Shown here: positions 7,152-15,953 of the stretch, one piece after another
Layout: each line of letters opens with the position of its first letter
Numbering within the stretch: position 1 is the stretch's first letter
From: Sphingomonas sp. BGYR3
GTDB lineage: Bacteria > Pseudomonadota > Alphaproteobacteria > Sphingomonadales > Sphingomonadaceae
Length of the DNA: 64,000 nt
Assembly: GCF_025153455.1 (NCBI RefSeq)
Contig: NZ_JANZNT010000002.1
Span: 62,001 to 126,000 of the forward strand
Direction: 5' to 3'
Notes under the pieces: generated by a model
The model's input: the letters and a program-made list of their open reading frames with translations, nothing else
Databases searched by the model: none
What the model was told of the DNA's origin: nothing
Made by a program: the position numbers and the translations under genes

Positions 7152-9038
7152 TCACTGACACGCCAGGCATTCGTCGTAGTCGGTGGTTTCGCCCAGATCG
7201 AATTTCGGCTTTTCGATCGTGTTGTCCGCCTCTACGCCGCCGGCGAAACCGGCGCGCTGCACCGATTTGGAGCGGAGATAGTAGAGCGACTTGATGCCCA
7301 GTTCCCAGGCGCGGAAGTGGAGCATGAGCAGATCCCATTTTTCCACGTCCGCCGGGATGAACAGGTTGAGCGACTGTGCCTGATCGATGAACGGCGCGCG
7401 GTCGCCCGCCAGTTCGAGGATCCACCGCTGGTCGATCTCGAAGCTGGTCTTGAACACGTCCTTTTCCTCTGACGAGAGGAAGTCGAGATGCTGGACCGAG
7501 CCGCCGCGCTCAAGGATCGAGGACCAGACGCCTTCGCTGTTCTTGGATTTTTCGATCAGCAGCTTTTCCAGATAGGGATTGCGGACCGAGAAGCTGCCCG
7601 ACAGCGTCTTGTGCGTGTAGATATTGGCCGGAATGGGTTCGATGCAGGCCGAGGTGCCGCCGCAGATGATGCTGATCGACGCGGTGGGCGCAATCGCCAT
7701 CTTGCACGAAAACCGCTCCATCACGCCCATGTCGGCCGCGTCGGGGCAGGGGCCGCGCTCGACCGCCAGGTTCATCGACGCTTCGTTCACCTGAGCATTG
7801 ACGTGCTTGAAGATGCGCAGGTTCCACATCTTGGCCATCGCCCCTTCCATCGGCAGGCCGCGGGCCTGGAGGAAGGAGTGGAAGCCCATGACGCCAAGGC
7901 CGACCGAGCGTTCGCGGCTGGCCGAATAGCGGGCGCGGGCCATTTCATCGGGCGCGCGCTCGATATAGTCGGTGAGAACGTTGTCGAGGAACCGCATCAC
8001 GTCCTCGATGAACCGCTTGTCGCCTTCCCACTCGTCCCAGGTTTCGAGGTTGAGCGAGGAGAGGCAGCACACCGCCGTGCGATCGTTGCCAAGGTGATCG
8101 CGGCCCGTGGGCAGCGTGATTTCGGCGCACAGGTTCGACGTCGTAACCTTTAGCCCCAGATCGCGGTGATGCTTGGGCATCGTGCGGTTCACATGATCGC
8201 TGAACACGATGTACGGCTCGCCCGTGGCAAGGCGGGTTTCAACCAGCTTCTGGAACAGGCCGCGCGCATCGACCTTGCCGCGCACGCTGCCGTCCTTGGG
8301 CGATTTCAGTTCCCATTCGGCGCCGTCACGCACCGCTTCCATGAACGCGTCGGGGATCAGCACGCCATGGTGCAGGTTCAGCGCCTTGCGGTTGAAATCG
8401 CCCGAGGGTTTACGGATTTCGAGGAACTCCTCGATCTCCGGATGGCTGATGTCGAGATAGCAGGCGGCCGAGCCGCGGCGCAGCGACCCCTGGCTGATGG
8501 CGAGCGTCAGGCTGTCCATCACGCGGACGAAGGGGATGATGCCGCTGGTCTTGCCATTCAGGCCGACGGGCTCGCCAATGCCGCGCACCGTGCCCCAATA
8601 GGTGCCGATGCCGCCGCCGCGCGAGGCGAGCCATACATTCTCGTTCCAGGTGGCGACGATCCCTTCCAGGCTGTCGGGCACGGAGTTCAGATAGCAGCTG
8701 ATCGGCAGGCCGCGGCCGGTGCCGCCATTGGACAGCACGGGGGTGGCGGGCATGAACCACAGGCGCGAGATATAGTCGTAGAGCCGCTGGGCGTGGGCGG
8801 CATCGTCGGCATAGGCGGAGGCGACGCGGACGAACAGGTCCTGATAGCTTTCGCCCGGCAGCAGATAGCGGTCCTTGAGCGTTTCCTTGCCGAAATCGGT
8901 CAGCAGCGCATCGCGCGAATGATCGACCTCCAGCGCATAGGGGCGCGGGTCGACCCGCGTCGATTCACTTGCGGCCGCAGCCGGTTCCAGGGTGGCGGTT
9001 TCTGTCATTTCGGTTTCCTGAGTATCCCTGAAATCCAT
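7152..9038 (-). CDS. nrdA: class I ribonucleotide reductase alpha subunit NrdA
   Basis: This is the catalytic large subunit. The active-site residues are present: the first redox Cys in GLPISCYLN, the N-x-C-x-E triad in SNLCAEI, the second redox Cys in AVCCLSSLNL, the radical-transfer Tyr pair in KSLYYLRSK, and the C-terminal redox shuttle CLAC at the very end. I see no ATP-cone before the core, so the overall-activity site seems to be missing. Candidate starts are ATG 9038 (weak GGGGCAGG) and ATG 9008 (AGGA at better spacing); only the non-conserved N-terminus is affected. nrdB lies about 1.4 kb downstream on the same strand. Confidence 0.95.
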   Translation of the reverse strand: MDFRDTQETEMTETATLEPAAAASESTRVDPRPYALEVDHSRDALLTDFGKETLKDRYLLPGESYQDLFVRVASAYADDAAHAQRLYDYISRLWFMPATPVLSNGGTGRGLPISCYLNSVPDSLEGIVATWNENVWLASRGGGIGTYWGTVRGIGEPVGLNGKTSGIIPFVRVMDSLTLAISQGSLRRGSAACYLDISHPEIEEFLEIRKPSGDFNRKALNLHHGVLIPDAFMEAVRDGAEWELKSPKDGSVRGKVDARGLFQKLVETRLATGEPYIVFSDHVNRTMPKHHRDLGLKVTTSNLCAEITLPTGRDHLGNDRTAVCCLSSLNLETWDEWEGDKRFIEDVMRFLDNVLTDYIERAPDEMARARYSASRERSVGLGVMGFHSFLQARGLPMEGAMAKMWNLRIFKHVNAQVNEASMNLAVERGPCPDAADMGVMERFSCKMAIAPTASISIICGGTSACIEPIPANIYTHKTLSGSFSVRNPYLEKLLIEKSKNSEGVWSSILERGGSVQHLDFLSSEEKDVFKTSFEIDQRWILELAGDRAPFIDQAQSLNLFIPADVEKWDLLMLHFRAWELGIKSLYYLRSKSVQRAGFAGGVEADNTIEKPKFDLGETTDYDECLACQ

Positions 9039-9512
9039 TGCCTGCCCCATCATAATCCAGCGGTTCGTCCGACTCGGGCAGCGAGGGCCGATGCTATCAC
9101 CGATCGCCGCGCACGAGAACAAAAAGTGATCAACCTGACCCGTCACTGCGCGAGCATGGCCGGTCCGCAAGATAACCCTGCGGTTCCGAAAATACCAGTG
9201 CTTGGGCTTGCCCCCACAAGCGACCACTACAGATTGTGGCTATTCGCGCTTCGAAGCAAGTCGGTAAATGACCTTTTAGGGACTCAATTCGTCGCTAAAA
9301 AGACTCGGGTCATGGACTGGCCCGACGACAGGGGCGGCGCGACGCGCGGACCTTCCTTGGCTTTTCGATGGGGCAAGGGAACGGGGCGGGAACGAAAAAT
9401 ATTTTGATGTGGACGGGGCCGTGGACGGATCGGCCCATACCTCCAACGACCATGGCCGCCCCTGCCGGAACAGGGACGGCCATGGCTATGGGCAGGTCCG
9501 GTTTTCCCCCCG
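9039..9512. other. intergenic region between nrdA and the TonB receptor
   Basis: This 474-bp stretch has no convincing gene. It must carry the nrdA promoter and contains an NrdR-box-like dyad (9224-9239). A long hairpin at 9450-9485 (CCATGGCCG and CGGCCATGG outer arms, CCCTG/CAGGG inner arms) lies just beyond the TonB receptor stop and could end that transcript; it has no T-run. An AT-rich AAAAATATTTT palindrome is found near 9395-9407. Confidence 0.6.
9224..9239. promoter_or_regulatory. candidate NrdR box upstream of nrdA
   Basis: CCACTACAGATTGTGG is an imperfect dyad that agrees with the E. coli NrdR box ACACTATATCTTGTGC at 11 of 16 positions, including the CAC...GTG ends. NrdR normally represses ribonucleotide reductase genes from paired boxes about 31 bp apart; I found no clear second box here. 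Support comes from the match and from the position, about 190 bp upstream of nrdA. Confidence 0.4.
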
Positions 9513-11852
9513 TTAGAAGCGGCCGGTCAGCTGTACGCCATAGAAGCGGGGTTCGGCGGGAATGAAGGTGGGGATGCCGAACGCGCCGCCGGTATTGCCG
9601 GCGTCGAGCAGATAATCCTCGTCGCTGAGGTTGCGGCCGAACACCGCGATCTCGTACCGGTCGTCGGCAAAGCTGATCCCGGCGCGCGCGTTGAACAGGG
9701 TGACGCCCGGCTGGCTGATCAGCGGATTGTTCGGCACTTCGAAAAAGATCTGCGAACGATAGGTGACGGTGGGCGTGGCAAAGACGCGGACATCGCCGAT
9801 GCGCGCGTCGATGGTAAAGCCGCCCGCTGCCTGAACCTCTGGCTGAAGGCGGAAGCGTGCGCCCGAAAAGGCCGGGGTCAGCGCCGAGCTTTCCTCGATC
9901 TTGGCATCGATATAGGCGCCGTTGCCGAACACCGTCAGCCAGTCGGTCGCCCGCAGCTGCACCTCTGCCTCCACCCCGAAATTGCTGGCATTGCCCGCGC
10001 TGCGGGTGCGGGTGATACCGTCGGGGTCGACGACGCTGACCTGAAAGCCCTTATATTGCTGATAATAGACGCCAAGGGTGCCGGACAGCGGGCCGAACGC
10101 GCCCTTGATCCCGCCTTCGTAATTCCAGACGGTTTCCTCATCGATGATCGACAGGGCGCGTTCCGGGCCGAGCGCGCCGTTGCGGGCGCCGACCTGAACC
10201 ACCGGGGACCGGCGGCCCTGCGAGATGGTGGCATAGAGGTTCACATCGTCGCTGGCGCGCAGCAGCACATTTAAGCGCGGCAGGACGGCGGCGAAATTGC
10301 CCTCTGCCTCGAACGTCTGGCCGCGGGTATCGACCTGTCCGGGGACGAGCGAGACGCGGAAGCTGGGCACGGCGGCGAGCAGCGGCGGGATCTGCGTCAG
10401 CAGCTGCGGCCGCGGGGCCGATGCGAAGAAGCCGGATTGCCGTTCCTCGATCAGGAAGCGGACCCCGGCGGTCAACTCGACCCAGGAAGCGGGGATCAGC
10501 GTGCCGTCAAAGAACATCGAATAGCTGGCATTGCGGCCCTGATTTTCAAAGACCGAGCGATAGGGCACGGCGGTCAGCGCGCCGCCGGTGACGAGCGCGG
10601 TGACCCGCGTCGATACCGGGTTGCCGGCCGCATCGACACAGCCAAGCCCCGGCACCAGCGCGCGCGTCAGACACTGGGCAAACACCCCTTCCTCACCGGA
10701 AAAGGGCACGTTCTGAAAACTGTCCTCAAGGAAATAGTTGAAGCCGAACGAGCCGCGGAACAGGTCGCTTTGATAGGCGAAGCGGGTTTCCTGATTGACC
10801 TGCCACCCCTTGGCCAGTTCCGCAAATTCAAGGAACGGCGCGGCGGAACCGTCGGCATCGAACACTTCGAGGCTGTCGAACCTGCGATAGCCATTGACCA
10901 GGGTCAGCGTCCAATCGTCGGCGATTTCCCAGGCGAGCGTCAGATTGGCGTCATAGACTTCGCGGTTGAGGCCCAGCTTTTCCGCACCAAGATCGGCCTC
11001 GGATCGCGGCGAGCCGCCCAGCCATGCCGCGCCGAACGGATTGCCGGGCGCCAGCGCGCGCGAGATGAACGGCGTGCCCGAATTGCGCTGCTGATCATAG
11101 GTGAGAATGAGGTCGGCAGTGAAGCGATCGGTGGGCGTGAAGCGCAACGAGCCGCGCACGCCAAGCTGATCCTGTGCATAGAGGTCATCCTGGTTCGGGG
11201 CGAGATTTTCGACATAGCCGTCCCGCTGCTTCACCTCGAACGCTACGCGGCCGGCGATCACGTCATTGCCGGCATTGACGAAGCCGGCCACGCGCCAGGC
11301 GTTGAAATTGCCGTAGCTGCCCGACAGTTCGCCGGAAAAGCCGGGACGCGGCCGGGCGGAAATCATGCTGATCGCGCCGATGGTGGACGCGGTGCCGAAC
11401 AGCGTCGCCTGCGGTCCCTTCACCACCTCGACCCGCTCAAGGTCATAGACCGCCTGATAGGAACCGCGCGAGCGGGAGATGTCGACGCCATTGTAATAGA
11501 GCGAGACGCGCGGCCCCTGCTGCGCCGAGCCGCTGTCCGAGGTGATGCCCCGGATGACGATGCCGGGGTTGTTCGCGCTCTGCTCCTGCACGTTGAGGCC
11601 GGGGACATAGTTGGACAGCTCGTCCAGATCCTGCACGCCAAGCTCGCGCATCCGCTCGCCCGAATTGGCCGAAATGGTGATCGGCACATCGACCAGCCGC
11701 TGATCGGTCTTTTGCGCCGACACGATGATATCGGTGTCGTTCGTCGCGGTTTCGTCGGTCGGCTGCGGATCGGCCATCGGCTGGGCGAGCGCGGCGGAGG
11801 CAGTGGTGACGAGCAGCTTCGCAAGCGCGACGCGGGCAAGGCGATGACCCAT
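9513..11852 (-). CDS. TonB-dependent outer-membrane receptor
   Basis: The 779-aa protein has a signal peptide, a short TonB-box-like region (TDIIVSAQK, about 39-47), the plug domain with VPITISANSGERM, LSNYVPGLNV, VIRGITSDSG and VEVVKGPQATLFGTAS, then a 22-strand-type barrel ending in the aromatic GVQLTGRF. It imports an unknown ligand across the outer membrane with energy from TonB-ExbBD. The barrel-terminal Phe and plug motifs show that it is complete. A secreted amidase is transcribed divergently; no Fur box or carbohydrate genes nearby point to its substrate. Confidence 0.93.
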   Translation of the reverse strand: MGHRLARVALAKLLVTTASAALAQPMADPQPTDETATNDTDIIVSAQKTDQRLVDVPITISANSGERMRELGVQDLDELSNYVPGLNVQEQSANNPGIVIRGITSDSGSAQQGPRVSLYYNGVDISRSRGSYQAVYDLERVEVVKGPQATLFGTASTIGAISMISARPRPGFSGELSGSYGNFNAWRVAGFVNAGNDVIAGRVAFEVKQRDGYVENLAPNQDDLYAQDQLGVRGSLRFTPTDRFTADLILTYDQQRNSGTPFISRALAPGNPFGAAWLGGSPRSEADLGAEKLGLNREVYDANLTLAWEIADDWTLTLVNGYRRFDSLEVFDADGSAAPFLEFAELAKGWQVNQETRFAYQSDLFRGSFGFNYFLEDSFQNVPFSGEEGVFAQCLTRALVPGLGCVDAAGNPVSTRVTALVTGGALTAVPYRSVFENQGRNASYSMFFDGTLIPASWVELTAGVRFLIEERQSGFFASAPRPQLLTQIPPLLAAVPSFRVSLVPGQVDTRGQTFEAEGNFAAVLPRLNVLLRASDDVNLYATISQGRRSPVVQVGARNGALGPERALSIIDEETVWNYEGGIKGAFGPLSGTLGVYYQQYKGFQVSVVDPDGITRTRSAGNASNFGVEAEVQLRATDWLTVFGNGAYIDAKIEESSALTPAFSGARFRLQPEVQAAGGFTIDARIGDVRVFATPTVTYRSQIFFEVPNNPLISQPGVTLFNARAGISFADDRYEIAVFGRNLSDEDYLLDAGNTGGAFGIPTFIPAEPRFYGVQLTGRF

Positions 11853-11887
11853 TGATTGATTCCCCGTTCGATGATTTGTTCGGTGTG

Positions 11888-11933
11888 CATCGCCCCTGCG
11901 CGACCAACATTGCGCCGCAGCGAAGGGGCGATG
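11888..11933. promoter_or_regulatory. inverted repeat between TonB receptor and amidase
   Basis: CATCGCCCCT and AGGGGCGATG form a perfect 10-bp inverted repeat separated by 26 nt, in the divergent promoter region. It could be a regulator site controlling both genes, or a hairpin in the receptor's leader. The role is inferred from position only. Confidence 0.35.
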
Positions 11934-12013
11934 ACGAAATCATTGCAGCAGGGCGATTGCGGGGGGCGGAAAGCGACCCTAGCCTGTCACAAATCATCGA
12001 TTCGGGGGTTTTC

Positions 12014-13627
12014 ATGCGTGTTTCAATCGTCGCTGCCGCCTTGTCCCTTGCCGCCATGCCGATCGCTGCACATGCGCAATCGGCGGACATCGTGCTGAAG
12101 GAACTGCCCCCGACCGCGCTGAAGGTCGGGGAAAAGAGCATCGAGGAATTGCAGGCGATGCTGGCCACGGGCGAACTGACCAGCGAACAGCTGGTTCAGG
12201 GGTATCTGGAGCGCATCCGCATGATGGACCGCGCCGGGCCAAGCCTGCGCAGCGTGATTGCCATCAATCCCAAGGCGCTGGAACAGGCCAAAAAGGCCGA
12301 CCGCGACCGGCGGCTGCGCATCGCGCGCGGGCCGCTATTCGGCATCCCCGTGCTGATCAAGGACAATATCGAAACGGCCGAAAATGCGACCACGGCGGGC
12401 AGCCTGGCGCTGAAGGACAATGTCACCGGGCGCGACGCGCCGCTGGTCGCCCGGCTGCGCGCGGCGGGCGCCATCATTCTGGGCAAGACCAACCTGTCCG
12501 AATGGGCGAACATCCGCGACAATGATTCGATGAGCGGATGGAGCGCGGTCGGCGGGCTGGTGCGCAACCCCTATGCGCTCGACCGCACCGCCTGTGGTTC
12601 GTCGAGCGGCACCGGATCGGCCATCGCCGCCAGCCTGGGCGCGGTGGGCGTGGGCACCGAAACCGACGGGTCGGTGGTTTGCCCCAGCAGCATCAACGGC
12701 CTGGTCGGCCTGAAGCCCACGCTGGGCGCGATCAGCCGTACCCATGTCGTCCCGATCAGCCACAGCCAGGATACGCCGGGGCCGATGGCGCGCAGCGTCA
12801 AGGATGCCGCCGCGCTGTTTTCCGGCATGATCGGCACCGATCCGGCCGATGCCGCGACGAAAGAGGCGGATGCGAAGCGCGAGGCGCTGACCCCCGACTG
12901 GACCAAGGCCAGCCTGAAGGGCGTGAAGCTGGCCGTCCTTCGCCCGCAGATGGGCGCGGCGCTGGCGGCGCAGTTCGACGCGCAGCTGGCGGTGCTGAAG
13001 GCGCAGGGCGCGGAGCTGATCCCCGTCGAGCGGCCGGCGACCGAGGGACTGGGCGAGGCGGAGTTCAACGTCCTGTTGATGGAGCTGAAAAGCGACCTTG
13101 CCGCCTATCTGGCGACGACGCCGGACAGCGTGAAGATCCGCACGCTGGCGGACGCGATTGCGTTCAACAAGGCGAATGCCGACACCGAACTGCGCTACTT
13201 CGCGCAATCCACGTTCGAGGCGGCGGAAGCGACCGGCGGGACGGCCGACCCCAAATATGCCGAGGCGCGGGCCAAGTCGCTGAAACTGGCCAGCGAGGCG
13301 GTCGACGCCATGCTGGCCAAGGCCGGGGCGGCAGCGATCGTGACGCCTAGCTATGGCATGGCCTGGCTGTCCGACCCGGTTTATGGCGACCAGTTCAACG
13401 GTCCGAGCGCAAGCCAGCTGCCCGCCGTGTCGGGCTATCCCCACCTGACCGTGCCCATGGGCCTCGTTAAGGGCCTGCCCGCCGGGCTGTCGTTCATCGG
13501 TGCCAAGTGGACCGACGCACGGCTGCTGGAGCTGGGTTATGCCTATGAACAGGCGTCGAAGGCGCGGGTGGCGCCGACCTATCCGGCGACGGTAACGCAG
13601 GGCGGCGGGCTGGACGGGGTGCGCTGA
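12014..13627 (+). CDS. secreted amidase-signature-family hydrolase
   Basis: The 537-aa product carries a Sec signal peptide (cleavage after AHA, about residue 21) and a full amidase signature domain. The catalytic Lys is K116 (PVLIKDNIE), the cis-Ser lies in ACGSSSGTGSA (196-198), and the nucleophile is S220 in TETDGSVV. Such enzymes hydrolyse C-N bonds of amides; the periplasmic location suggests peptide- or amide-like nutrients. The ATG at 12014 follows a GGGGG Shine-Dalgarno and starts the signal peptide; the longer in-frame start at 11852 was rejected. Divergent to the TonB receptor, whose cargo it might process. Confidence 0.92.
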   Translation: MRVSIVAAALSLAAMPIAAHAQSADIVLKELPPTALKVGEKSIEELQAMLATGELTSEQLVQGYLERIRMMDRAGPSLRSVIAINPKALEQAKKADRDRRLRIARGPLFGIPVLIKDNIETAENATTAGSLALKDNVTGRDAPLVARLRAAGAIILGKTNLSEWANIRDNDSMSGWSAVGGLVRNPYALDRTACGSSSGTGSAIAASLGAVGVGTETDGSVVCPSSINGLVGLKPTLGAISRTHVVPISHSQDTPGPMARSVKDAAALFSGMIGTDPADAATKEADAKREALTPDWTKASLKGVKLAVLRPQMGAALAAQFDAQLAVLKAQGAELIPVERPATEGLGEAEFNVLLMELKSDLAAYLATTPDSVKIRTLADAIAFNKANADTELRYFAQSTFEAAEATGGTADPKYAEARAKSLKLASEAVDAMLAKAGAAAIVTPSYGMAWLSDPVYGDQFNGPSASQLPAVSGYPHLTVPMGLVKGLPAGLSFIGAKWTDARLLELGYAYEQASKARVAPTYPATVTQGGGLDGVR

Positions 13628-13640
13628 CGCGCCACCCGCC

Positions 13641-13675
13641 CGGTCAGTCTTGTCCGGTCAGCCTTGTCCGGTCAG
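13641..13675. repeat. 14-bp tandem repeat, 2.5 copies
   Basis: CGGTCAGTCTTGTC, CGGTCAGCCTTGTC and a partial CGGTCAG follow each other without gaps in the convergent gap between the amidase and the first membrane-protein gene. It is a short local duplication without known role. Confidence 0.8.
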
Positions 13676-13685
13676 CGCGCCGCCG

Positions 13686-14375
13686 TCACCGGCTCCATTG
13701 CAGGGTTGCCCCCTCTGGCGTCAGCGCGTGCAGGCGCCGGAGGATGGTGTAATTGGCAACCGCAACGCCGATCATCTCCCCCACTTCCTCGACAAACAGC
13801 ACCAGCTGGCCGGTCGCGGTGTAGAAGATACCGACACCGTACAGGTGAAGGATCGCCATTTCGACGATTTCCATACCGATCGCGCTGGCGACGAAGATGC
13901 CGCCGGCCAGCGCCAGGCCGGATTTGATGCCAGGCGGCAGGCTGAGCCAGAAGTGAAAGAAATAGAGGCCCGTGACCAGCGTGAACGCCGCATAGGCCGC
14001 GACCCAGTTGTAGCTGTGTTCGCTTCCCTCGATCGAGCCGAGGGAGATCAGCGAAAACATCTCGTGCACCTGTGCCGCCTCGTCGATCGCCATGAAGACG
14101 AGGGCGATCGCGACGCCCAGCCAGCCGCGCCGCCAGACGGGCCGGGTTTCAAGGCGGCTGACAATGCCGGCAAGGATGGCGGCCATGATCATCGCAAGGG
14201 CGGCGATGGTGGTGGGAATATTGCTTTCCTGCACCAGGCTGAACTGACGATGCAGGCCGAGCAGCCGCATATGTCCGGCGGCCGCCGCGGCAATGACCGC
14301 GATATGGGCCGACGCGAGGATCGCGATGACCAGCAGGTGCCAACGCAGGATCTGTTTTGGCTGAGCCAAGGTCAT
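13686..14375 (-). CDS. six-helix membrane protein, tandem paralogue A
   Basis: The 229-aa protein has about six hydrophobic helices. Two conserved acidic/His motifs stand out: IDEAAQVHEMFS near the middle and FVEEVGEMIGVAVANYTILRRLHAL near the end. They are shared with the next gene and might form a metal or catalytic site within the membrane. The two proteins align over their whole length, so this is a tandem duplication. I do not recognise a characterised family. The ATG at 14375 gives the same MTLAxPKxILRWHL start as the paralogue. Confidence 0.8.
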   Translation of the reverse strand: MTLAQPKQILRWHLLVIAILASAHIAVIAAAAAGHMRLLGLHRQFSLVQESNIPTTIAALAMIMAAILAGIVSRLETRPVWRRGWLGVAIALVFMAIDEAAQVHEMFSLISLGSIEGSEHSYNWVAAYAAFTLVTGLYFFHFWLSLPPGIKSGLALAGGIFVASAIGMEIVEMAILHLYGVGIFYTATGQLVLFVEEVGEMIGVAVANYTILRRLHALTPEGATLQWSR

Positions 14376-14413
14376 GTTCTGTGCGCCTCTCCGGCGACAG
14401 AAACGCACAGAAT
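14376..14413 (-). promoter_or_regulatory. inverted repeat enclosing the ribosome-binding site of paralogue A
   Basis: On the minus strand ATTCTGTGCG and CGCACAGAAC (9 of 10 bp pairing) flank an 18-nt loop that holds the GGAGAGG Shine-Dalgarno, ending one base before the ATG. The RNA hairpin would fold around the ribosome-binding site. The second paralogue has nothing similar. Confidence 0.35.
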
Positions 14414-14507
14414 GTCATGCTGAACAAGCGTTCGCGCAGTGCGAGGACGATCAAGGCCCGTTCGGACAGGGCACGGCGGTGGGCTTGCGTCGATCATCGG
14501 CGCGCGA

Positions 14508-15197
14508 TCAATTGCCCCATTGCAGAGTCATCCCGTCGGGGGTCAGCGCATGGAGACGCCGGGCCACTGTGTAGTTGATGATGGCAACGCCGACCATTTC
14601 GCCGACTTCCTCGACGAACAGCTGAAACTGGCCCGCCCACTGATAATATAGCTCGACGCCATAGGTGCGCAGCAGCAGCGCCTCGACGATTTCGAGGCCG
14701 ACGGCGCTGGTCACGAAAATGCCGCCGCCAAGGGCGAGGCCGGATTTGATCCCGGGCGGCAGGCTGAGCCAGAAATTGATAAAATAGACACCGGCGGCGA
14801 ACAGGATCAGCAGATAGATGGCGACCCAGTTCTGCGTCTGATCCCGGCCGGTCAGCCATGCCAGCGAGATGGTGGAAAACAACTCGTGCACCTGTGCCGC
14901 CTCGTCCAGCCCCATGAAGAACAGGCAGAGCGACGCGCCCAGCCAGCCGCGCCGCCATGCGGGCCGGGCCTCCAGTCGGCTGACCAGCATTGCCCCAACG
15001 CCGCCCAGAACCAGCGCCCCGGCCGCGATGGTGGTGACGATGTTGCTTTCCTCGCTCAGGTTGAACTGGCGGCTCAGCCCGTACAGGTTCATGTGCCCGG
15101 CCGCGGCGGCGATGATGACCAGCGTGTGCACGGTCGCAATCACGCCAATGACGATCAGGTGCCAGCGCAGGATGCGCTTCGGCTCGGCCAAGGTCAT
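14508..15197 (-). CDS. six-helix membrane protein, tandem paralogue B
   Basis: The 229-aa product is the same length as paralogue A and matches it throughout: MTLAEPKRILRWHL start, LDEAAQVHELFSTIS, FWLSLPPGIKSGLALGGGIF, FVEEVGEMVGVAIINYTVARRLHALTPDGMTLQW at the end. It is an unknown membrane protein with a conserved DEAxxxHE motif. A GGGGGGAG lies before the ATG at 15197, which was preferred to the longer start at 15221 because it matches the paralogue. It lies 132 bp upstream of paralogue A on the same strand. Confidence 0.8.
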   Translation of the reverse strand: MTLAEPKRILRWHLIVIGVIATVHTLVIIAAAAGHMNLYGLSRQFNLSEESNIVTTIAAGALVLGGVGAMLVSRLEARPAWRRGWLGASLCLFFMGLDEAAQVHELFSTISLAWLTGRDQTQNWVAIYLLILFAAGVYFINFWLSLPPGIKSGLALGGGIFVTSAVGLEIVEALLLRTYGVELYYQWAGQFQLFVEEVGEMVGVAIINYTVARRLHALTPDGMTLQWGN

Positions 15198-15329
15198 GCC
15201 GGTTTCTCCCCCCGCCCGCATGAGTGCACAGTTTCATGGTCGTAACAAGATTGATGCGGCGGGGACGGGGAGCATCTGTCCCATCGGTGCACGCATGGCA
15301 CCCGCCGCCCGGCCGTGCGTTAGGGGCGC

Positions 15330-15953
15330 ATGGGAAAGCCGCACAAGCGAAAGAAGACCGAGGATGGTCGGACGCTGCACGCCATCGAGCGGGCCGATCT
15401 GGCCATCGCCCATGCGGTCGCCGTGGACGGCGAGACGCGCGCGGGACAGGCGATCCGTTGGTTCGCCGAGGTGGGGGATCAGCCGCCCCTGACCGCGATC
15501 GCGCTGTTCACGCTGACCGCCGGGATGGTCGGCCGGGATGGGCGGATGACCCGGGCGGGGGTCCATATGCTGGCGGCGCATGGCCTGGCGACGGGGATCA
15601 AGACGCTGGCCAAGAACCGGATCGACCGGACACGGCCGAACGACGCGCTGGACGGCAAGGGATATCGGCTGAAGCCGGGACGCAGCAAGCAGGGGCCGAA
15701 ACGGTCGATGCCGTCAGGGCATAGCGCGGGGCTGGCCGCGGTGGCGGTTGCATCGGCCAGCCATTATCCGGCGGCGGCGCCAGCCATCGCGGCGGCGGCG
15801 GGCACGGTGATGGCGGCGCAGCTGCCCAGCCGGAACCATTATGCCAGCGACGTGATCGTCGGCGGCATGATCGGCATCGTCAGCGCGGTCGCCACCGAGG
15901 CGCTGATCGATTGGGCCGAACGGCGCGCGAAGCGGGTTGCACCCGGCGATTAA
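15330..15953 (+). CDS. PAP2-family membrane phosphatase
   Basis: The 207-aa protein has a basic N-terminus, hydrophobic helices and the PAP2 signature: motif 1 K95-x6-RP (KNRIDRTRP), motif 2 PSGH (H131), and motif 3 ending in HYASD. Family members dephosphorylate lipid phosphates such as phosphatidate or undecaprenyl diphosphate. Motif 3 reads SRNHYASD, so Ser-Arg is close to the catalytic His instead of at the usual SRx5H spacing. The stop overlaps the stop of the convergent threonine synthase-like gene by 4 bp. Confidence 0.85.
   Translation: MGKPHKRKKTEDGRTLHAIERADLAIAHAVAVDGETRAGQAIRWFAEVGDQPPLTAIALFTLTAGMVGRDGRMTRAGVHMLAAHGLATGIKTLAKNRIDRTRPNDALDGKGYRLKPGRSKQGPKRSMPSGHSAGLAAVAVASASHYPAAAPAIAAAAGTVMAAQLPSRNHYASDVIVGGMIGIVSAVATEALIDWAERRAKRVAPGD

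Noticed and set aside
9450..9485. Classical intrinsic terminator after the TonB receptor
   Set aside because: The stem is strong but no T-run follows on either strand, so it is reported only as part of the intergenic description.
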